Part shown: one piece after another, positions 51,331 through 60,800 of the stretch
Layout: the number at the start of each line of letters is the position of its first letter
Position numbering within the stretch: position 1 is the first letter of the stretch
DNA from: MWBF01 sp040772005
GTDB taxonomy: Bacteria > Chloroflexota > Anaerolineae > CG2-30-64-16
Assembly: GCA_040772005.1 (NCBI GenBank)
Contig: JAXGYZ010000002.1
Span: 1,302,001-1,366,000, forward strand
DNA length: 64,000 nucleotides
Reading direction: 5' to 3'
Made by a program: the position numbers and the translations under genes
The notes under the pieces: generated by a model
What the model saw: only the letters and a program-made list of their open reading frames with translations
Database searches by the model: none
Told to the model about the DNA's origin: nothing

Positions 51331-52488
51331 TTATCGGCCGGCAGCGGCCTCGTAGACCACCTCGCCGCCCACGATGGTGCTGTGGACGTGCAGATCTGCG
51401 GTGAGCAGCACCAGGTCGGCCCGGCTTCCTGCCGCGACCCGTCCGCGCTCCTCCTCAAGGCCGAGCACGCGTGCCGCAGTGGTCGTCATGGCACCCAGCG
51501 CCTCGTTGGGCGTGCAGCCCGTAAAGCGAATCACATTGCGCAGCGCCTGATCGAGCGACAGGATGCTGCCGGCCAGCGTGCCGTCCGCCAGCCGCGCGCT
51601 CGTCTCGTCCACGTAGACATCGTAGTCGCCGAGCAGGTGCTGGCCCGCGGGCATGCCCAGCGCGGCCATCGCATCGGTCACGAGGCTCATGCGCCAGCCC
51701 TCCAGCGCGCGCCAGATGATGCCGATGACGGAGGGGTGCGTATGGATGCCGTCCGCAATGAAGCCCACGGTCACGCGCGGGTCGGCCAGGAGCGCGCCGA
51801 TCAGACCTGGCTCGCGGTGTGCGAATGCCGGCATCGCGTTGAACAGGTGCGTGCCGTAGCGGATGCCTGCGTCGAAGCCTGCGACGGCCTCGTCGTAAGT
51901 TGCCATGCTGTGCCCCGCGCTTACGACGACTCCGCGCTCCGTCAGGCTGCGAATCACGTCGAGCGCGCCCGGCAGCTCCGGCGCGAGCGTGAAGATCCGG
52001 ACACCGGTCTCCGGCGACCAGTCGCGCACCGCATCGACGGTGGGCGACTGCAGGTAGTCGGGGTTGTGTGCGCCCTTCTTCTTAGGGTTGAGAAACGGCC
52101 CTTCGACGTGCAGGCCCAGCGGCAGCGCACCGCGGAAGTCCGCAGGAATGTCTAGGACGATCGCGCGCGCGGCCGCGACGGTCTCCAGCGGCGAGGTGAT
52201 GATGGTCGGCAGGAACGCGGTCACCCCGTAGCGCGCATACTGCGCCGCGACGGTCCAAATCGAAGACGGGTCGGCGGTGAAGTCGTGGCCGAACGCGCCG
52301 TTGAATTGCAGGTCGATGAACCCCGGCGCGACGATCAATCCCTGCGCGTCGAACTGCGTTGCGCCCGCCGGGCAATCCACTTCAGACATCGGGCCGACGG
52401 CGACAATCTGCTCGCCGTCGATGAGCACCGCGCTGTCCGGGATGGTGACGGAGGGCGTGTACGTGGTGGCATGGTGTATGTAGAGCAT
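51331..52488 (-). CDS. nagA: N-acetylglucosamine-6-phosphate deacetylase
   Basis: NagA removes acetate from GlcNAc-6-phosphate in amino-sugar catabolism and wall recycling. The 385-residue amidohydrolase shows PGFIDLQFNGAFGHDF, LHVEGPFLNPKKKGAH, SAGHSMATYDEA, HLFNAM, DGIHTHP, and the catalytic Asp in LVTDAMAALGMP. ATG 52488 starts two bases after the kinase stop codon. The frame is open much further upstream, but that is the other gene's antisense frame. Product glucosamine-6-phosphate could go to the SIS protein encoded downstream. Confidence 0.95.
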   Translation of the reverse strand: MLYIHHATTYTPSVTIPDSAVLIDGEQIVAVGPMSEVDCPAGATQFDAQGLIVAPGFIDLQFNGAFGHDFTADPSSIWTVAAQYARYGVTAFLPTIITSPLETVAAARAIVLDIPADFRGALPLGLHVEGPFLNPKKKGAHNPDYLQSPTVDAVRDWSPETGVRIFTLAPELPGALDVIRSLTERGVVVSAGHSMATYDEAVAGFDAGIRYGTHLFNAMPAFAHREPGLIGALLADPRVTVGFIADGIHTHPSVIGIIWRALEGWRMSLVTDAMAALGMPAGQHLLGDYDVYVDETSARLADGTLAGSILSLDQALRNVIRFTGCTPNEALGAMTTTAARVLGLEEERGRVAAGSRADLVLLTADLHVHSTIVGGEVVYEAAAGR

Positions 52489-52490
52489 GG

Positions 52491-53900
52491 TTACTTGATC
52501 TCCGGCAGACTCGCGGCCGCGATGGACTGTCCCACACGGCGGCTCTTTTCGTCGGGCAGTTGCAGGTTGACCCGGCCGGCCAGCTCGGGGAACTCGGCGG
52601 CCAGGACAGCCTGGGCACCTTCCAGGATGATTTGTCCGCCCGAACCGGATGTGACCCGGCCCAGGATCAGCACGTGGCTCAGGTCGTAGAAGTCGGCGTA
52701 GTGGGCCAGCGCGTAGCCGAGATACGCGCCGATGCTCTGCCAGATGGCCTGTGCGCCCGCGTGCCCGGCCTCCAGCCGCGCCTGCACGACCTTCAGCCGT
52801 TCCGCATCGGTGATGCCGCCCGGCAGGTCGATGCCCGCGGCTCCTGCCAGCCGGAAGACGCACTGCTGCGAGAAGTAGAGTGCGCCCACCCCCCGGTCGC
52901 CCGACCATTCGTCTACCGGGCCGTCCGGATTGTAGTCCACCGGTGCGAAGGCCAGTTCGTTCAGCCAATCGGTGATGTTGCCCTGTGGTGTCACGTAGCC
53001 CACGGCCTGGCTGGAGCCCATTGCGATGCCCAGCACCGCGTTCTCTTCGAGCGACATGGAACCGGCCAGCGCGGTCACTTCGCCGTCGTTGACCACCTCG
53101 AACGGCACGCCGAACTCATCGCGGATGCGCAGGAACAGGCTGCGGACCGCGTCGAAGCGCTCCGCGGGCACCCCGCGGAACAGCGACGCGACCATCGGCC
53201 GGTTGTCCACGATGACCCCGGCAGAGCTGCCGCCGATGGCATCCACGCGCGGCAGTTTGGAGGCGGCAAGCCGGATAGCGTTGCGGACATGCTCGTAATG
53301 ATACGCCGGGTCGCTCTGCTTGCGCGGCTCCCAGACGATTTCCTCGCTGAAAATCGCCTCGCCGTCCACCACGGCCGATACCTTCAGGTCGGACGCACCC
53401 AGGTCGAAGCCCACGCGGCAGCCTTCCAGGTGGCGGCCCAGCGCGCGTTCCAGCTCGTGCTCGGCCGGCACGTCCTCCGCCGCGCATGGGACGACGGTGA
53501 ACGGGTGCTGGTAAACCTGCTCGCCCATGAAGTGATAGTCGAAGTCGCGCGCGCCGCCGGCCGCGTAGACCGCCGCGATGTGCTGCCCGATGCTGCGCGG
53601 CCCGCCGACGTAAACTTTCCAGCCGCCGCGCTGCCAGAGCAGGAATTTAACCAGCCGCTCGACATACATCAGGTTGGCGGCTGCCTGGGGGTGACTTTCG
53701 CCATAGACGATGGTTTCGAAGCGGGACAGCGCGCCGTTGACGCGCTCAACGCCGATGACCAGGGGCACGCCCTGGCCTGACGCAATAACTGCGTTGCGGA
53801 AGGCTCGATTTGCCAGCGAAGCAGGCCGGAAACCGGGATCGAGGGCCGGAACAAGACGGGGCGGAACCAGCGGAAAGGCTGATGCTGCAGGCGCCGACAT
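52491..53900 (-). CDS. ROK-like / actin-fold sugar kinase
   Basis: The 469-residue protein has an actin-fold kinase core starting near residue 160: GFDLGASDLKVSAVVDG (phosphate-1 loop), VDAIGGSSAGVIVDN, VNDGEVTALAGSM with the base Asp region, and LGIAMGSSQAVGYV. The N-terminal 150 residues (PRLVPALDPGFRPASL, YGESHPQAAANLMYVERLV) are an extra domain not found in standard ROK kinases. The nagA linkage suggests N-acetylglucosamine or another amino sugar as substrate. ATG 53900 has GAGGTGG upstream. Confidence 0.8.
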   Translation of the reverse strand: MSAPAASAFPLVPPRLVPALDPGFRPASLANRAFRNAVIASGQGVPLVIGVERVNGALSRFETIVYGESHPQAAANLMYVERLVKFLLWQRGGWKVYVGGPRSIGQHIAAVYAAGGARDFDYHFMGEQVYQHPFTVVPCAAEDVPAEHELERALGRHLEGCRVGFDLGASDLKVSAVVDGEAIFSEEIVWEPRKQSDPAYHYEHVRNAIRLAASKLPRVDAIGGSSAGVIVDNRPMVASLFRGVPAERFDAVRSLFLRIRDEFGVPFEVVNDGEVTALAGSMSLEENAVLGIAMGSSQAVGYVTPQGNITDWLNELAFAPVDYNPDGPVDEWSGDRGVGALYFSQQCVFRLAGAAGIDLPGGITDAERLKVVQARLEAGHAGAQAIWQSIGAYLGYALAHYADFYDLSHVLILGRVTSGSGGQIILEGAQAVLAAEFPELAGRVNLQLPDEKSRRVGQSIAAASLPEIK

Positions 53901-54065
53901 GACCACCTCACGGAAGATGATGCGACGACACGCACGCGGTGTCACCGGTAAGGCTAATGATATAGCATTCCGGCGAACTCGTCCATTCGCGCGCAGGTTC
54001 GACATTTGAACGTTTTTGTGCTAACGTAAGCCCTGTCGGCATCCTCCTCACAACGGAACAATACA

Positions 54066-55121
54066 ATGACCTTCACACCCAACTATCACCATATGCTGGC
54101 GGTGCTGCGCAACGAGCGGCCCGCGCGTCTGCCCGTCTACGAACATATCATCAGTCCGCTCATCATGGAGCGCATCCTGGGCGTCTCCTTTGCGGAAGCG
54201 GAGTCCGACAAGGGTGCGGACCTGGACCACTTCTTCCATCATTACTGCCGCTTCTGGCAGGAGATGACCTACGACACCGTCTCGTACGAGGTCTGCATCA
54301 CGGAGGCGCTGCCCGGACCGGGCGCGATTCGCGGGGGCAAGGGCCAGCTCCAGACGCGCCAGGACGTCAAACGTTACCCGTGGGATGAACTGCCGGCGCG
54401 CTACTGGACCATCGCCGCGCCGCGCTTTGACGCGCTTGGCCGTCACCTGCCGGCGGGCATGAAGGCGCTCGGCGGGGTCGGCAACGGCGTGCTGGAAATC
54501 AGCGAGGACCTGGTCGGCTTCGAGTACCTGGCCTATATGCGCGCAGACGACCCGGAGCTGTTTGCTGATCTCTACCGTCGCATCGGTGACCTGATGGCGA
54601 CCATCTGGCAGGAGTTCCTGCACCGCTACACCGATACGTTCGCCATCTGTCGCTTCGGCGACGACCTGGGGTTCAAGACGAGCACACTCGTCTCGCCGCC
54701 TGTCATCCGCCAGCATATCATCCCGCAGTACCGCCGCGTCGTGGATATGGTGCGCCGGGCCAACCGTCCCTTCCTCTGGCACTCGTGCGGCAACATCTTC
54801 GGCGTAATGGATGACGTCATTGCGCTGGGCATCCACGCCAAGCACTCGAACGAGGACCAGATTGCGCCCTTCGAGACTTGGATCGAGCGCTACGGCGACC
54901 GCATTGCGCTGCTCGGCGGCATCGACGTGGATATCCTGTGCCGCGAGGACCCGGACGACATCTTCGAGCGGGTCAAGGAACGCGGGCTGAAATACCGGGC
55001 GCTGGCGCGCGGCTATGCGCTGGGTTCCGGCAACTCCATTCCGGACTACGTGCCGGTGGAGGGTTACCTGGCGATGATCCGCGCGGCGCAGGCCATTCGC
55101 GCAGCGGAGGGAAACACGTAG
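54066..55121 (+). CDS. Uroporphyrinogen-decarboxylase-superfamily protein
   Basis: The 351-residue TIM-barrel protein shows the superfamily motifs ALGGVGNGVLEIS, FGDDLGFKTSTLVSP, LWHSCGNIFGVMDDVI and ALLGGIDVDILC. The HSCGN motif supplies the His and Cys that bind zinc in MtaA/MtbA-type corrinoid methyltransferases, so a methyltransferase is as likely as a decarboxylase. The third Cys usually found near the C-terminus appears as Ser (ALGSGNSIPDYVP). It is the first gene of an operon with a PfkB kinase (one base gap), an epimerase and a GH4 enzyme, an unusual setting for this family. Confidence 0.85.
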   Translation: MTFTPNYHHMLAVLRNERPARLPVYEHIISPLIMERILGVSFAEAESDKGADLDHFFHHYCRFWQEMTYDTVSYEVCITEALPGPGAIRGGKGQLQTRQDVKRYPWDELPARYWTIAAPRFDALGRHLPAGMKALGGVGNGVLEISEDLVGFEYLAYMRADDPELFADLYRRIGDLMATIWQEFLHRYTDTFAICRFGDDLGFKTSTLVSPPVIRQHIIPQYRRVVDMVRRANRPFLWHSCGNIFGVMDDVIALGIHAKHSNEDQIAPFETWIERYGDRIALLGGIDVDILCREDPDDIFERVKERGLKYRALARGYALGSGNSIPDYVPVEGYLAMIRAAQAIRAAEGNT

Positions 55122-55122
55122 C

Positions 55123-56316
55123 ATGGCAGCAGAACTCGATGCCGTCGTTGCGGGCCACCTGTGTCTCGACATAATCCCGGAGATCCCGCCGCAGCCTGCG
55201 GGCCTGACCGGCCTGCTTGTGCCCGGCAAGCTCAACGCCATCGGCCCGGCAGTGCTCTCTACCGGCGGGCCGGTGTCCAACACCGGTGTCGTCCTGCACA
55301 AGCTCGGCGTGCGCACGCAGCTCATGGGCAAGGTCGGTGACGACCTGTTCGGCATGGCGATCCGCCGCGTCATCGACAGCCACGGGCCGGGGCTGGCCGA
55401 CGGCATGATCGTGGACCCGGCGGCGACCTCATCATACACTGTTGTAGTCAACGTGCCCGGCGTGGACCGCATGTTCCTGCACCACACCGGCGCCAATGAC
55501 ACCTTCACCGCAGATGATGTGCGGTACGACGTGGTGGCGCGCGCCCGGTTGTTCCACTTCGGCTACCCGCCGCTGATGGCGCGCATGTACGGCGATGACG
55601 GCACCGAGGTCTCCGAGCTGTTCCGCCGCGCCAAAGCCACGGGCGTCACCACCTCGCTCGACATGGCGCTGCCCGATCCGGCCTCGCCCGCGGGCCGCGC
55701 GGACTGGCCGGCCATCATCCGCAAGGTGCTGCCGCACGTCGATGTGTTTCTGCCCAGCCTCGATGAGATGCTATACATGCTGCGCCGGCCCACGTACGAC
55801 CGGCTGCTGGCCGAGCATGGCGGCAACCTGCTCTCCGCAGCCACGCCGGACCTGCTGGCCGGCCTGACGGGCGAGATGCTGGACCTGGGCGCGAAGATTG
55901 CCGGGCTGAAGCTGGGGCATCGCGGGTTCTATCTACGCACGGCGGACCGTGCTGCTCTCGCGTCTGCGGGCCGCGCCGCGCCCGCGGACCCCCACGCCTG
56001 GGCCGACCGCCAGTTCTGGGCCCCCTGCTTCCGGGTCAACGTCGTCGGTACCACCGGCGCGGGCGACTCGACCATCGCCGGCTTCCTGGCGGGCCTGCTG
56101 GCTGGCCTGTCGCCGGAGGAGACGCTGACTGCGGCGTCTGCGGTCGGCGCGTGCAACGTGGAGGCCGCGGACGCGCTCGGCGGCATCCGCCCGTGGGAGG
56201 AGACGCTCGGCCGCGTGGCCGCGGGCTGGCCCCGGCACACGCTGGGGGTGGACGCGCCGGGCTGGGAGTACGACAGCCGGACCGGCCTGTGGAGCGCCGC
56301 CCCTCATCATTCATAA
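55123..56316 (+). CDS. PfkB-family carbohydrate kinase
   Basis: The 397-residue ribokinase-fold protein has the N-terminal GG motif STGGPVSNTGVVLHKLG and the C-terminal signature GTTGAGDSTIAGFLAGLL, with the catalytic Asp. A Glu-containing VDVFLPSLDEMLYML precedes. It phosphorylates a sugar released by the operon's hydrolase, probably in the cytosol; the exact sugar is unknown. Start ATG is one base beyond the stop of the UroD-like gene. Length is somewhat above the 300-350 typical of the family because of a C-terminal extension. Confidence 0.9.
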   Translation: MAAELDAVVAGHLCLDIIPEIPPQPAGLTGLLVPGKLNAIGPAVLSTGGPVSNTGVVLHKLGVRTQLMGKVGDDLFGMAIRRVIDSHGPGLADGMIVDPAATSSYTVVVNVPGVDRMFLHHTGANDTFTADDVRYDVVARARLFHFGYPPLMARMYGDDGTEVSELFRRAKATGVTTSLDMALPDPASPAGRADWPAIIRKVLPHVDVFLPSLDEMLYMLRRPTYDRLLAEHGGNLLSAATPDLLAGLTGEMLDLGAKIAGLKLGHRGFYLRTADRAALASAGRAAPADPHAWADRQFWAPCFRVNVVGTTGAGDSTIAGFLAGLLAGLSPEETLTAASAVGACNVEAADALGGIRPWEETLGRVAAGWPRHTLGVDAPGWEYDSRTGLWSAAPHHS

Positions 56317-56353
56317 TTGACAATTCGTCATTCGTAATTCACCAGAGGTCATC

Positions 56354-57445
56354 ATGTCCTACGCACTACCCCGCAACCACGGCTGCCGCATCTCCGATGC
56401 CTGGACCTACGAGGGGATGCAGACGGTCATCCTCGAAAACGAGCTGCTGCGCGTGGTCGTCCTGGCCGGCAAGGGCAGCGATATCATCGAATTCCGCTAC
56501 AAGCCGCACGACCTCGACTTCATGCTGCAGATGCCCGCGGGCACGCGCAACCCGAACCGGGGCGTGCTCTCCTCGCCGACGAGCGGCACGTTCATCGACT
56601 ACTACGGCGGCGGCTGGAACGACATCTTGCCGAACGGCGGCCCGTTCTCCACGTACCAGGGCGCGGAGTTCGGCCAGCACGGCGAGGTCAGCCTCATCCC
56701 GTGGGAGCACATGATCGTGGAGGACTCGCCGGAGCGCGTGGCCGTCCGCCTGTGGGTGCGGCCCATCCGCACGCCCTTCTTCGTGGAGAAGACGCTCAGC
56801 CTCACGCCCGGCCGCGCGGTGCTTACGATCGATGAGCGCGTGGTCAACGAGGGCGGCCAGCCCATGCACCTGATGTGGGGCCAGCACATCGCGCTGGGCC
56901 GGCCCTTCCTCGATGAAGGGGCGGTGATCGACGTGCCCGCCCACGGCTTCATCGTCAACGACGTGATGGACAACTACGAGCCGCGGCGCTTCCGGGTCAA
57001 CGCGCACGCGCGTTGGCCGCACGTGCCCACGCCGGACGGCGCGACCGCAGATGCCAGCCGCATCCCGGCCGTCGGAGAGCAGGCCGCGCAGGAGATGGCC
57101 TACATCACGGAACTGACCGATGGCTGGTACGCCGTGACCAACGCGGCGCGGCAGATCGGCTTCGGCGTGCGGTTCGATCCTTCTCTCTTCCGCTACATCT
57201 GGTACTGGCAGCAGCTCGACGGCGCAGGCACGGGCTTTCCCTGGTGGGGCCGGCTGCACACCACTGCGCTGGAGCCGTGGACGAGCTATCCGACGGGTGG
57301 GCTGAGCGAGGCCATTGCGAATGGCAGCGCGGTGCGGCTGGAGGCGGGGCAGGCGCTCCAGAGCCACTTTCTGGCCGTCGCGTACGAGGGCGTGGACCGC
57401 GTCGCGGGCATCACGCCGGAGGGTGTGGTGCTGCCGCGCGTGTAG
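56354..57445 (+). CDS. Aldose-1-epimerase-like (DUF4432-type) protein
   Basis: The 363-residue beta-supersandwich protein resembles galactose mutarotase-fold proteins. ILENELLRVVVLAGKGSDIIEF opens the domain, YYGGGWNDILPNGGPF and HLMWGQHIALGRPFL mark the active-site side. Such enzymes interconvert sugar anomers before phosphorylation. The catalytic Glu is not clearly identifiable. Its place between the PfkB kinase and GH4 gene supports a role in the same sugar pathway. Confidence 0.78.
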   Translation: MSYALPRNHGCRISDAWTYEGMQTVILENELLRVVVLAGKGSDIIEFRYKPHDLDFMLQMPAGTRNPNRGVLSSPTSGTFIDYYGGGWNDILPNGGPFSTYQGAEFGQHGEVSLIPWEHMIVEDSPERVAVRLWVRPIRTPFFVEKTLSLTPGRAVLTIDERVVNEGGQPMHLMWGQHIALGRPFLDEGAVIDVPAHGFIVNDVMDNYEPRRFRVNAHARWPHVPTPDGATADASRIPAVGEQAAQEMAYITELTDGWYAVTNAARQIGFGVRFDPSLFRYIWYWQQLDGAGTGFPWWGRLHTTALEPWTSYPTGGLSEAIANGSAVRLEAGQALQSHFLAVAYEGVDRVAGITPEGVVLPRV

Positions 57446-57449
57446 CCGA

Positions 57450-57600
57450 GAGTATCCGGCAGGCATCCTGAGCGGAGGGCGTGGGCGACGCCCGCAGTCG
57501 AAGGATGCTGCCCGTACGCCAGGCTGGTTCTGCATCCTTCGACTACGCCCGCGAAAAGCAGCGGGCTCCGCTCAGGATGCTCCGCGGCGGTTGAATGGTC
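57450..57600. repeat. CCTTCGACT / CTCAGGATGC hairpin repeat before the GH4 gene
   Basis: GCATCCTGAGCGGAG...GCAGTCGAAGGATGC and GCATCCTTCGACTACG...GCTCCGCTCAGGATGC face each other. The same units form the interior of the family C elements, but the GGAATTCC ends are absent here and no target duplication was found. Confidence 0.75.
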
Positions 57601-57681
57601 ATCGGAAAAGTATGCGATTCTCTTGACAAACCTGCACACACAGCGCAAAATTAACCGTCGTTGGGGCGCACAGGAGGCACG

Positions 57682-59067
57682 ATGGCTAAGGTCGTCATCA
57701 TCGGCGCGGGCAGCGCCAGTTTCGGGCTGGAGACGCTCTCCGCGCTGATGAACAGCGCGCAGCTGCGGGGCAGCCATCTCGCGCTCGTGGACCGTAATCC
57801 TGATGCGCTCGGTCTGATGGCGCGGCTGGCTGCACGGCTCAACCGCGAGTGGGGTGCGCAGATGCGCGTGACCGCGCACGCCGGCCACCTCGACGCGCTG
57901 CCCGACGCGGACTTCGTCGTCTCCGCCATCGAAGTGCCCCCGCGCGAGCGGCTCTGGCAGCAGGATTGGGAGATTCCCCTCCGGTACGGCGTGCGCCAGC
58001 CGTATGCGGAGAACGGCGGGCCGGGCGGCTTTGCGCATGCCGCGCGCAACATCGGCCCGGTGCTCGAGATTGCGCACGCGATGGAGCAGGCCTGCCCCGA
58101 CGCCTGGTTCATCAACTTCTCGAACCCCATGGTCCGCATCTGCGATGCCATCCATCGCTACAGCAAGATCAAGGTCGTCGGCCTGTGCCACCAGATTTTT
58201 ACCGGCTACGGCATGGTAGGCTATGCGCTGGCCGATAAGCTGGGCATTGCAGTGCCGGAGGGCGTCATCAGCTCCCACGCCGACCCCGACCTGTGGCCGC
58301 GATTGAAGCTCATCGTCAAGCAGGCCGTGGACAAGCTCGACATCCAGGCTGCGGGCCTCAACCATTTCACGTGGATGCTGGACGTGCGCGACCGGCGGAC
58401 CGGGGAGGACCTGTACCCGCTCTTTGCGGAGCGGTGGGCCCGCCTCGATCCCTCCTTCGAGCCGCTGACACGGCGCGTGTATGCTGCGTTCGGGCGCTTT
58501 CCCATCCCCGGCGACGAGCACCTGTGCGAGTACCTGCCCTGGGTCAGTGACCCGGTCACGCGGCCGTGGGAGAAGTACGAGGTCAGCCTGTACGACTGGG
58601 AGCGCAACGACCGCCGCCGCCGGGAGGGCCATGCGCTGATCGGCCAGATGGCGGACGGGCTGGCGCCGGTGGACGCGCTGCGCGAGCGCGACGGCGAGGG
58701 CACGCGCGATATCGTGGAGACAATTGTTGCTGTGGGACGGCACTACCATCTCGCAGTGAATCTGCCGAACGTCGGGCAGATCGGGAACCTTCCGGCCGGC
58801 GCCATCGTTGAAACACCTGCAGTCATCACGGGCGCGGGGATCAGTCCGGTGGCTGTCGGTGACATGCCGGAAGGTATCGCGGAGCTGCTGCGCCGCGAAC
58901 TGGCCGTCGTGCGGTTGGCCGTGGATGCCGCGGTGCAGGGCGACCGCCAGCTCGCGCTGCAATGCCTGCTGCTCGACCCGGTCGTCACCGACCTGGATGT
59001 GGCGCAGCAGATTCTGGATGATTACCTGGACTGCTATCGCGATTACCTGCCGCAGTTCTGGCGCTGA
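57682..59067 (+). CDS. Glycoside hydrolase family 4 (NAD-dependent alpha-glycosidase)
   Basis: The 461-residue protein has the Rossmann start KVVIIGAGSASFGLETL. The GH4 motifs follow: FVVSAIEVPPRERLWQQDW, FINFSNPMVRICDAI, GLCHQIFTGYG with the metal-binding Cys, and GLNHFTWMLDV with the metal-binding His. GH4 enzymes use NAD+ and Mn2+ in a redox-elimination hydrolysis of glucosides, galactosides or uronides. ATG 57682 follows GGAGG. It closes the operon begun by the UroD-like gene, after a 236-base gap with a hairpin repeat. Confidence 0.93.
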   Translation: MAKVVIIGAGSASFGLETLSALMNSAQLRGSHLALVDRNPDALGLMARLAARLNREWGAQMRVTAHAGHLDALPDADFVVSAIEVPPRERLWQQDWEIPLRYGVRQPYAENGGPGGFAHAARNIGPVLEIAHAMEQACPDAWFINFSNPMVRICDAIHRYSKIKVVGLCHQIFTGYGMVGYALADKLGIAVPEGVISSHADPDLWPRLKLIVKQAVDKLDIQAAGLNHFTWMLDVRDRRTGEDLYPLFAERWARLDPSFEPLTRRVYAAFGRFPIPGDEHLCEYLPWVSDPVTRPWEKYEVSLYDWERNDRRRREGHALIGQMADGLAPVDALRERDGEGTRDIVETIVAVGRHYHLAVNLPNVGQIGNLPAGAIVETPAVITGAGISPVAVGDMPEGIAELLRRELAVVRLAVDAAVQGDRQLALQCLLLDPVVTDLDVAQQILDDYLDCYRDYLPQFWR

Positions 59068-59096
59068 TGTTGCGGGTTGCATGATAGGTGTATTGG

Positions 59097-60728
59097 ATGA
59101 CACAGATGACGACACAAACTGCCCCGGCACGTGAGCGCCCCAAGCGCCGCTCGTCACCCGCGTTCTGGCTGCTGCTCATCGGCTGGCTGTTGTTTTTGAG
59201 CCTGGTCGCCGGCACCGTCGTGGGCCTGGTGCAAATCTATGGCGGCAACCGCATCCTGGCGGGCGTGGAGGTCCTGGGGCGCAGCCTGAGCGGCCGGACC
59301 ACGGCGGACGCGGCGGCGCGCCTGGATGACGAATGGCGGAGCCGCCGGGTGGTGCTGGAAGCCGCGCAGGCGGACGGCACGGTCAAGACCTGGACCCTCT
59401 CGCCGGTGCAGGTCGGCGCGCTGCTCGATGCCCAGGCCACGGCAGAACAGGCCTACGAGGTGGGGCGCGAGGAGTTGCAGCCCGAGAACATTGGTGCATT
59501 GGGCCGCCGCCTGCTGGCATCCACTGGTTTCGTGCCCGTGCAGGTACAGCCCGCCGTCATTGCACCGGTGTGGCGCTTCGACAGCCAGGCCGCCGCAGGC
59601 ACCCTGCGGATGCTGGCGAACGAGCTTGAAGTGCCGGTGCAGAACGCAGGCGTGCAGGTGGTGGATGGCCGCATCGAGACGACGCCTGCCACAACGGGCC
59701 GGTCGCTCGATATCGCGGCTGCGCTGGCTGCGCTGGAAGCCTATCCCTGGGATCGGGCCCTTGCACAGCCGGGCGAGGCGCTGCGTTTCGCGCTGCCGAT
59801 CGTCGAGCATCCCGCGGCCATCACGGATGTGAGCGCGCTCGTCGCCGAGGTCAGCCCGCTCTTGGCGCAGCCGATCGCGATACGGCTGTACGACGCAGTG
59901 CGCAACGAACGGGCCGAGTGGACCGCCCAGCCCGCGGACTTGGGCCGGTGGCTGGCCTTTGGCGTTGCGGCTTCCGCTGAAGGCAGTGAGGCGACAGCCA
60001 ATGCACTGACCTGGTCGGTAGACGAGGCCCGGGTGGCTGAATGGCTGGCCGGGCAGAGCGCCGCGTTTGGCGATGAGCGCTTCGTGGCGGCGAGCGATGC
60101 CGTGCCCCTGCTGGTCGATGCCTTCAAGGCGCGTCAGTCCGCGATCAGCACGCGCATCAGCCACGGCGAACGGGAGCACCTGGTTCAGTCCGGCGAGACG
60201 CTGTCGAGCATCGCGTTCGACTACGGCATCCCGTACCCCTATATCCAGGCGCTTAACCCAGAGACGGCAGAGGGCTTGTTCGCAGGGCAGACGATTCGCA
60301 TCCCATCGCAGGATGTCATGCTGCCGCTGCCGGCGATCGAGAACAAGCGCATCATCATCAGCCTGAGCAAGCAGACCGTGCAGGTCTACGAGAACGGGCA
60401 GCTTAAGTGGGACTGGATCAGCAGCACCGGCCTGCCTGACAGCCCGACTTCGCCGGGCGTGTTCCAGGTGCAGAGCCACGAGGAAATGGCCTATGCCGCC
60501 AACTGGGACCTGTACATGCCCTGGTTCATGGGCATCTACCGGCCCGTGCCCGGCCAGGAGTTCATGAACGGCTTCCACGGCTTCCCTAGCCGCGATCGCC
60601 GCCAGTTGCTCTGGACGCGGAACCTGGGTCGCCCGGTCACGTATGGCTGCATCCTGCTCAGCACGGAGAACGCCAAGCTGCTGTACGACTGGGCGGAAGT
60701 GGGCGTTGTGGTCGAGATTGTCAAATGA
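59097..60728 (+). CDS. L,D-transpeptidase with peptidoglycan-binding and LysM domains
   Basis: The 543-residue protein has one N-terminal membrane helix (FWLLLIGWLLFLSLVAGTVVGL) and two PG_binding_4/VanW-type repeats. A LysM domain follows (HLVQSGETLSSIAFDYGIPYPYIQALNP), then a YkuD catalytic domain. The active-site string is NGFHGFPS, then GRPVTYGCILLSTENAKLLYDW. The nucleophile Cys is present, but the usual SHGC reads TYGC and the following Arg is Leu. It would cross-link or modify peptidoglycan outside the membrane. ATG 59097 has AGGTG upstream. Confidence 0.9.
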   Translation: MTQMTTQTAPARERPKRRSSPAFWLLLIGWLLFLSLVAGTVVGLVQIYGGNRILAGVEVLGRSLSGRTTADAAARLDDEWRSRRVVLEAAQADGTVKTWTLSPVQVGALLDAQATAEQAYEVGREELQPENIGALGRRLLASTGFVPVQVQPAVIAPVWRFDSQAAAGTLRMLANELEVPVQNAGVQVVDGRIETTPATTGRSLDIAAALAALEAYPWDRALAQPGEALRFALPIVEHPAAITDVSALVAEVSPLLAQPIAIRLYDAVRNERAEWTAQPADLGRWLAFGVAASAEGSEATANALTWSVDEARVAEWLAGQSAAFGDERFVAASDAVPLLVDAFKARQSAISTRISHGEREHLVQSGETLSSIAFDYGIPYPYIQALNPETAEGLFAGQTIRIPSQDVMLPLPAIENKRIIISLSKQTVQVYENGQLKWDWISSTGLPDSPTSPGVFQVQSHEEMAYAANWDLYMPWFMGIYRPVPGQEFMNGFHGFPSRDRRQLLWTRNLGRPVTYGCILLSTENAKLLYDWAEVGVVVEIVK

Positions 60729-60800
60729 GTATGCTTGTGGGTCAGTGGGCTGTGGCGCAGCCAGCGTCAACTGCCCCACGTTACATAAAGGATGGTAAGT

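Noticed and set aside
57460..57600. A third copy of the family C mobile element
   Set aside because: The interior hairpin matches, but GGAATTCC ends and flanking duplications are missing, so it is called a repeat only.
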